Of a stretch of 22,960 nt of DNA, positions 12,232 to 21,200 are shown in pieces. The stretch's first letter is position 1. Every line of letters starts with the position of its first letter. Both the position numbers and the translations under genes were made by a program. The stretch lies in the NCBI GenBank assembly GCA_003118195.1, contig BEXV01000854.1:175882-198841 (forward strand), given 5' to 3'. The notes below the pieces were generated by a model that was given only the letters and a program-made list of their open reading frames with translations, was not told the origin of the DNA and searched no databases. This stretch comes from Hemicentrotus pulcherrimus. Its lineage: Eukaryota; Echinodermata; Echinoidea; Camarodonta; Strongylocentrotidae.

Positions 12232-15200
12232 CTATGAAAGAGAATAATAAACAGAATAACAACTGAATTTAACACGGATTATTGCTACACCTAATTAAAG
12301 ACTAAAAGAGAATAATAACCAAATAAAATCAGAGATTTCACCAAATTTTTGCAACAAATGTATCTGTCTGCAAATACTGGTAGTCATGGGGGTTATAAAT
12401 AATTTGAAAAAAGTTGCATACAGCAGATAATTCCTATCAAATATAAAAACTTAATCATCCCACTTAGAATAAGTGTTCCAATCTTCCAACAGTTTCAGTT
12501 GAATTATTTATTTCCTTTGCTCGTTTAATAGTTAAATTGCAAACTTTTAATGTATCTTTAAAGCTAATGGTTTTAAACATTTTCAGTTCAGTCATGAGCA
12601 ATTAAACCGATTGCATTTTTCCCCTCAACCTACTGTATATGATGTGTAGAAATGTTATAGTCGAGTGGTTTTAGCAATTGACTGGAATTGCAAAGGTTGT
12701 AGGTTAGATTCCATACACAGCACTAATATCGTTTGGAGGGCATTAATCTACATTTGCCACTCCATACCCTGGAGACAAATGGGGATCTGGTAAGATGACA
12801 AAAGCCTTTGTGACAGACATTACCATAATGCTCTTACATTGACAAATGGGAGGAAAACTCCCCTGTGAGTGGAGATTGTACACAGTGAGCGTGAATGAAT
12901 TCAACATCGGGTAAAACACTTCCGGACAGTAGTCCATATTAAGTGCTATATAAATCAAATTCTTTTAATCATCATTATTATTATTATTGTTGTTAGAAGT
13001 AGTACCCTGTAGTAGTATCAGTAGCATCATCATTATCTTTATCATTAATAATTATCATCATTAGTTGTTGTAGTAGTATTATTACCATTATCATTATGGT
13101 AATTATTAATATCATCATCATTATCATTAGCATAGTAGCAGAAAAGAATGCTATGTTTCTTTGAAGTGTATCTTTTGACATGGATTCATGACTTACCAAG
13201 GAAAGTACCGATGAAGAAGGGCCAAAGGGAGACTTCTAATATAGGCGAGGTAATGTTGATGAACCAGTTTGGTAAGAATGGGGTAATTCTCAAAAATATG
13301 ATGTAATTAAGAAGATGTTCTCGATGTCTTGAAACCTACAGAAAAAAAAGGGAATAATTATTGCGACTGAAAAAATCTGATCCATAACATCATACAAGCA
13401 GCAGGTTACCTGTCTGTTGAAACCTAAACTGGCTATTTTTTTGCAATTGCACAATTCACACACAAAATATTGATGGATTATGAAATTGATGTAGAATAAT
13501 ACAAAAATTAAAGCAAGTGGAAGGCCTTATTATTAAGGGCTCCTTATATGCTGTGATATGTTATCATTGCTATACTACAATAAAACATACTAAAATTAAA
13601 GTTGTAATATTATCATAAAACAATGAAAAAATCACAAAGTAGTAAAACAGAAAATGGTCAGGGGAATTTTTTTAACACTGATGCATTGTGGAAGAAGAAT
13701 TTGAACGGTGAAAGTTTGGAAAATCTCATGAATATGTAACTACGCTTTGAATATTCATGTTTTGAGGGGAGGTCCACATCATTAGGGAGCATATAACGCT
13801 GCACCAATATTGAGGTCATAGACCATCTTGTTTGCCAAAATTTTCTTAATAATTATATCGTGATTCAATTAGGTATGCAAAAGATGACTTTCTTGAACAA
13901 CCTCAATGTAAGAAACTAATAAAAAAAAAAACAAGAAAGGTATCGTCATCACTGAAGGAAAATGTTACGTTCAATAGACCAGTTGACCAACACATTCAAA
14001 TTGTACAACCAATAAAGCTTTCCCAAGATATGCCTGACACAGCAACAATCAACATATGCCGAATGGACTCCAGGGGGGTGCTTCACAAAGATCCTAAGTA
14101 GAACTTAACTCTAAGTGTGACTTAAAAATTATGGAAAGCCGTAGCATCTTTGAAAATATTTTGTAAAAGTTATTTTAAAAGGCATAAAATGTTGATTCAA
14201 ATCATTCATATTTTCTATTATCATGGGAGATTTCCTGTTCTTGCTGTGGAATTTATGATAAGTCTAAAATACTTGTTTTTCCACTTTTGAATATATTTGA
14301 ATTAAGGCTACAAATGGCTCTCCATAACTTTTAAGTCACACTTAGAGTTAAGTTCAACTTAGGATCTTTGTGAAACACCCCCCAGGTATTGAAGTTCATC
14401 AATCAATAACAAGTTAATGGTGATGGGGAAAGAAACATCCATAAATTTGAATATGTTAATAAACCTGTCATTGTATGCATTCATGAAAACTACAAAGAGT
14501 CTAATAACAAAGCACTTACCGTTGCTGACCATTTTTCTACCCTTTCAGGAATGTACTTCTGAACTAACTGAACTCCGACAAAATAAGATATCATGTAGCA
14601 GTTACTGGCACCAATAGCAGAACACTGCAAACAGAAAAAAACACAAGAACAAGAACATGTTTAAAATTTCAGTTTTCAATGGAGGCTTGAAGACATACAT
14701 GTACAGACGTATGCCATGGTAAAATGCGGGGGAGGGGTTCTTTTAACCCTCAATGTTCCAGATTTTACAACACTAGAAATTAAAATTAAATGTAGAATCT
14801 CTCTTATTACTACGATAGCCTATAACAAATATCTTGTGCTTGGTACAATGACAGTATTAAGCCATTGTCTACTGGGACCGCGAGGCTCATGTATGAAGCG
14901 TATGAGAATGTGAGAATCCAGTCGTCAACGGCTTAGGCATATGAACAACATACAATATTGCTCTTGTTGCAAGCATCCAACATCAGGTTCAAATACAGGT
15001 CATTTTAGTACAAGACTCATTCAGAAATACTTTTTGAGGGGGAACAAATTGACTCTGTATCTACTTGGTATTTGTTTTTTGTTTTTTGTTTACTATCTTT
15101 TTCAGGGCCATTCCTTGCAGGCACAGATTTGCTTATTTTGTGAAGTTGAGGTCCCTTTTCATATTCTATACTGTATATTGTATTATTTTTTATATTTTTT

Positions 15201-18200
15201 TGTATGGCTATTGTTAAATAAAATATAAACAAAATTGTGGTCTTTCTATTCAGGTAGTTGCTAGAGAAGGTTTGACAGTACAATGCAAAAACACCTGGAA
15301 TGACCACATCATGATTATTTTGAATGGGTGCATCTAAAAGAGGACTGAGTTCGAAAAAATAAACATGAATTGAAAATACTTACCAGACAGACTAAAAAGA
15401 GAGCTACAACAAACGGGAATAAGAATCCTGATAATATACTCAGGAATATGGAGCCTGGTATAGCAAAGGTTTGTAAACTGAGGGGATGAAAAGGGTTAAG
15501 GAAATAACAACACAATTTATTTGTATAATTGATCATGCAAGTCTAGATAGAATCCTTCTCTTCAGTAGTGATAGAGCAAATTTATTTATTAATTGAGGAT
15601 TATTACATGTACATCACCACAACTACTTGTATATACCCAAGATAAATTATCATTTGGCTTATATCCCCCCTCCCTCCTCCATGCCAACAGCTTATATACC
15701 CCCTTTTATTTACTACCAACTGGGGGGTGTTTCACAAAGATCCTAAGTAAAACTTAACTCTAAGTTGGACTTTAAAATTATGGACAGCCATTGGAGTCTT
15801 AAAATGAAATATATTCAAAAGCAGATATTCAAGTATTTTAGACTTTTTATGAATTCCACATCCAGAACATTAAATCTCCTTGATGATAGAAAATATGAAT
15901 GATTTGAATAAACAATTAATGCCTTTCAAAATAACTTTGACAAAATATTTTTAAAGATGCTAATGGCTTTCCATAATTTTTAAGTCCAACTTAGAGTTAA
16001 GTTCAACTTAGGATCTTTTTTAAACACCCCCCTGGACATACTTTGGTAGGTTAGCAAAATGAAGTGGCATGAGAAGATGCATCGAGAACACTTAATTCAT
16101 AATAGTTTAATGATGTTTGATATTTTAAAGTTTTTTCCTTGACACGTCTGAATGCAAGTTCAGCTAACAATTACCTGCAACCTGAAGATATCTATTTTAA
16201 CAATGTCAAAATTAAGAAAGTAAAATCAACCAAGTTTCTTGGCCTGTTTATTGATGAAAGAATGTCCTGGAAAATACATACAAATTATTTTTGTTCATTA
16301 CTATCAAGAAATGCTGGTGTGATAAACAAGCTGAAACCTATGTTCCCATCATATGTATTGCAAATGTTGTACTCCACTTTAATGTTGCCCTACTTGAACT
16401 ATGGTATTCTTGCCTGGGATAGTTCATTGAAACTTCAACTGGACAAATCTTGGTTGTTCAAAAAAAGAGCAATACAAACAATTTGCAATGTACCGGTACT
16501 AAAGTACCGTACTGAGAGTCAGTTTGGGATATTTTTGATTTACAATAAGGCTGCCTCATGTTTCAGCTGAATAACAACAAAATGACCCAGGCATGATCTT
16601 ATTTGTTTAAGAAAAGAAATAAAGTCCACAACTATCCCACCTGAGAGGTGTTTTCCTATCACCTTCATAGAACAAGAACATGCTTTGCTCAAAATACCTT
16701 ATTAAGTTCTAAGTTCTGTATTTCTCTTGATTCTGGTGTTTTCTTTATTACATTATCTTAGCTGTACCTACATTTACTCCAAACAGATTAATATTTTTTA
16801 GTTGGGGTCGATCGACAATATAATACATGTACATCAATATCTCTTCTTGTCAAATCAAGGAATAAAAATGAATCAAATCAAATAATTTGTAATAGGGTCT
16901 AATGGGTGAGAGGCCTGAGGGAACTTGACATTTACTTTTCATTTATTACATACTGGTACTCTTGATCTTCTTTTACCAGTGAGGACAAGAAGAAGGTGGC
17001 AGCATGCCTACGACAAAGGGCCATGGATAAGGACCCGACCATCAGAGAAAATGACTGGACGTGGCAGTGTCCTACGATGGTACATGGCAATGATGGCATA
17101 GGCGAGGTTACACATCGAATCATGGGGTGGGAAGTGGTAATATCAGTAGACACAAGGGAGGTTTTGAACACAGAGGTTCTATCAAAATCATGTTAACAGT
17201 GTGAGTATCGTGTACTGTAGGAAGAGTTGGGATAAGAGTAGTGATAAATATAAGGATTGGGAAGCTAGTCATAACGATGTATGTTTAAAGGTAAAGACCA
17301 GTTATGGTCATGCAATTGAATTGTGAAAGAAACGTTGTGGAATCGATCAGAAAAGGTTGATCATCTAGCATCTAGCATCTGCAAGGTTCTGGAATCATCA
17401 AAATGATAAGAAATTTGGCCCATTCTTCATAAAGTTACAAGCACTATACACTATACACAGAAAGATGTATATGGGACTGCCCTGTATCTCTCACAGACCA
17501 TGAGAGAAACAAATTTACCAAATATATGCATTAGTAGGCGGTTTCCCGGCAAATTTGTTATCATCATGTATTAATCAAAACATATTCTTTCACATGATTG
17601 GTAATGAGAGCTTCCATTTCCTTTTTTTGAAATTTGGACATTTCCAATACTGGTCTTTACCTTTAAGGAATCATAAATGGAGTAGTGGGAAAATGGAGGT
17701 ACATGTACATGCAGCTGTAAAAATGTAGGGTAGATCAAAGGCTTTATATAGATTGAGGTATAAGTCTATGTTAAGTGATGGGGATAGTTATGCATACAAT
17801 GCAGTTAAGAAAACATATGGGGATGAACGTAAAGTACATAAATTAGATTGTATAGGGCATGTAGGCAAAAGATTGTACAAGCAACTAGATAAGATTAGAA
17901 AGACTCACACTGGTAAATTAGAGGACCGGAAGGGGGTGAGGCGGGTGGCGGGTAGGCTAAGAGGGACGGCAGATACAGGGTCAATTGTTAGATTGTGTAA
18001 GTTATATAGGCCAACAATTCATACAAATAGTAATAAGGGGGTTTTAGATAGCGTAATGATGATGATAATAAAGAAGTAGTAGAGAAGATGCGCAGGGCAA
18101 TACTGGCCGTTCCCTATCATTCAGTCAAATTGGTTGATAGTGATGTGCGCCGTCAGTTCTGTCCTGAAAATGGTTGGTGTAAATACAAAAAGACAGGAAA

Positions 18201-21200
18201 AGAGAAGATAAACAAGAATCACAAGGACCCCGTGTTTCTCAAGCTTTTACTTCCTACATTCACGCGACTCAGTGACCCAGATCTCCTTGAGAGATGCCTC
18301 CCAGGTCTCACCCAGAACCAGAATGAGAGCTTCAATGCTCTCATCTGGAAAAGGTGCCCTAAACACCTGTGGAGAGGTCCACGTGTTGTTCGCACTGCAA
18401 TCAACTTTTCAGTCCTTGCGTTACTGTGGCGTAGAGTCTGGTTACAACAGAATCTTCAAGAGACTAAATCTCAAAATGGTAATTCACGCCACCATTGGTT
18501 CGCAAAGAAAGGATAGGGCAAGGATAAAGAGGGCAAGAGTTTGGGCAAGGGAGGTTATTAAGAGAAGAAGGGAGGTACTTTAATAGGGCATTAAGGAAAA
18601 GTAGGGTGATGAAGAAAGGAAAGGGGGGTTATATTCGATGAGTGGCTTTTAAGCTAAAGGCGTTGTAGTCCTAATACATGCACTGTGGAGGTGTTAATGT
18701 AACCCACATGATCACGATCCCTTGATTTTCCGCGATCACAGAAAATGGACGGAATTCACGGAAATGACCATTTGAAATGGAAAATGCAATTTCAAACGGA
18801 AAGTTGCGGAAAACCCCTTTCACCTCAAAACTTTTCATTTTTCAACATGAAAATTGTAAAACTTACACTATTTTTGTGATTTGTTATGCAGTGAAAAAAT
18901 ATTGGGCCTAAAATCATGGTTAATAACTCTGAATATTAAGCGATATTCGTCAGATTCTTAGGACACAGGGCGCTGCCACTTTGTTTTGCTGGACCAATAG
19001 AGATCGTGACACAAAACACTGTACAAATAGCAGCAAATCTATCCTATTATGACAGATAGGCACCTAGTATTACGTAGACGTAATACTAGGCACACACCCG
19101 CCAGCAGCAGGCGCTAAGTGCGGCGAGATTGAACACACGCTGTTGTACAGTTCGAAATAGGGGCTAGTATGTGCGCCTAAAATCGATCGAATGCTGACAT
19201 GACAGCCAAGACTGAAATGTTTTCGTCGACGTCGGTACTCAGCCTGATCTATATCTGTATCTGTATCGTTCCGTCCGGAATATGTCGTGTTCTGACACAT
19301 TCCGCTAACTTTAGTCTGCTTGTCTAAGTTTGAATTTGAAGTTGGTAAAGTTACCACAATGACACAATGATTCAAAGTATTAAGCCTGGGGGGTGTTTCA
19401 CAAAGACTAAGATCAACTTTAAGTTAGACTTAACTATGGCAGGCCATTCATGCCACTGTTTCCTCTCACCATTTACTGGCATTGGTCTCTCAAGGGACGT
19501 ACAATTCATGGTCACAAATCTATAGAATTTACATTTTTTGATAATTCATTATTGAAGGAAAAAATATTATTTAAAGATCATAATGGTGAGAGAAAGCAGT
19601 GGCATGAACGGCTTGCCATAGTTAAGTCCAACTTAAAATCGATCTTAGTCTTTGTGAAACACTCTCCAGGGTAAGTATCACTGGAGCATACATGTATTTC
19701 TGAGCAGCAAAGGATACAATATGTATGTAATGAAGAAAGCTGCCATGACAGCAATGGAGTTCTGTTCGTTATAACGGGACAAGATCTTTCCCAGAACTTT
19801 GGCATCGTCCATATTCCTTGGCAGTTTAATATGCTCTATGTCATCTCTGAAATAAGGTAGAAAAAAGAAAGTGCATGTTAACTCAGTATGATTCATGCAC
19901 GAGTGAGCATAGCCATTTAACAATACAGGTATATGAGTTTTTGAAAGAAAACTGCAAAATCATTTTGATGACTCCAGAACTTTGCAGTACACACCAATAC
20001 TACATGCTACATGATCAACTTTTTCTGATCTATTCCAAACCGTTCCTTTCAAAATGCAATCGCATGACTAGAACTCAACTTTATCTTTAATCAGCATTGC
20101 CAAAAAAATGAAGCTTATTTCATGTAAAACTGATGCCTTTCAATGTATGAAATTGATAACCGCACTTTTTATGTGTGTGTATGTAAGTACCATTGTTTTA
20201 CTGTATTTCTTTGTCCCTTTTTTTCCCCGTTAGTTTTTGCATTTTGTGTAAGATTATCTGCCTATAAGTTTCTGTAACTTTTTGATGATCCAGCCACTTC
20301 GTAATTTCCTTTAAGTGTTTGTTTTTCTTTATTTTGGGCTGAAATCCATGTTTTTGTAAGAAATATTTTATTGTATTCTTTGACTTTCCATGCTTTTATG
20401 AAAGTGGTGAATAAATTCAATTCAATTCAATTCAATTCCAAAGTCTTGACTCACTCATCAATTTCTGGAAAGCTCCAGTAGACTAGGCCCATGATACCGA
20501 CAGATGAAAGGAATATCAGAAAAACAATGAGAGCCGGACGGGAGGTCTGGACTTCAGTAGATTCTACAGCCTTCACGCTAGGTGCTTCCATGCTTTCAGC
20601 TATCCTTTGGACATCTACAAACGATAGGAGAGTCAATGATAAATACTGTTAACCCTTTGCCTACTCGAGCTGGGTGGCACCTGGGGGGTGTTTCACAAAA
20701 CTTGTCATCAGTGACACATGACAGTTTTTGTTATAAGCTACTGAAATCCTTGCTTCTGATTGGTTATCAACAGATTTGTCACTGATTTTTGACATTTGTC
20801 ATTGAAAAAAGGCTTTGTGAAACGGGGTCCCTGTATTCACCCTACGGCAATGAATGAATTAAAAAGTCAACGGATTAACTTCTGAACTTTATCAATATAT
20901 GAAATAGGCCCGGTATTGGTACAGAGCATCCTAATTGGGTACAAAGAAATCACATGACACCATTTTTGTAGACCTATGTTTCCCTGGTTTTGAGTTTGTT
21001 GTAGCAGTTTTGAATTCATTTACAACACTTGCTACTAGTCTCAGCTTTATCTCAAATAACTTTAAAACAGAGAACCGGTAAGCTATCAGATCGATTCCTC
21101 AGAGGAATAAAGAACATGATGTGCTTAATAAGGGTGCACAGTTTTAGGACAATCTGATTATTCCAGTTCCCTTCAGAGAAATTTCTGTAGAGTTTTAATC

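Larger units (their letters stand above)
12232..13196 (-). other. TMEM41B intron 6
   Basis: The intron holds a tRNA-derived SINE (12655-12965), then ATT/ATC/GTA triplet-rich DNA to about 13140. I see no other gene. Confidence 0.8.

Noticed and set aside
19070..19375. 101-residue minus-strand open frame
   Set aside because: It shows no recognisable motif or splice context and includes a hairpin and a TATCTG repeat.
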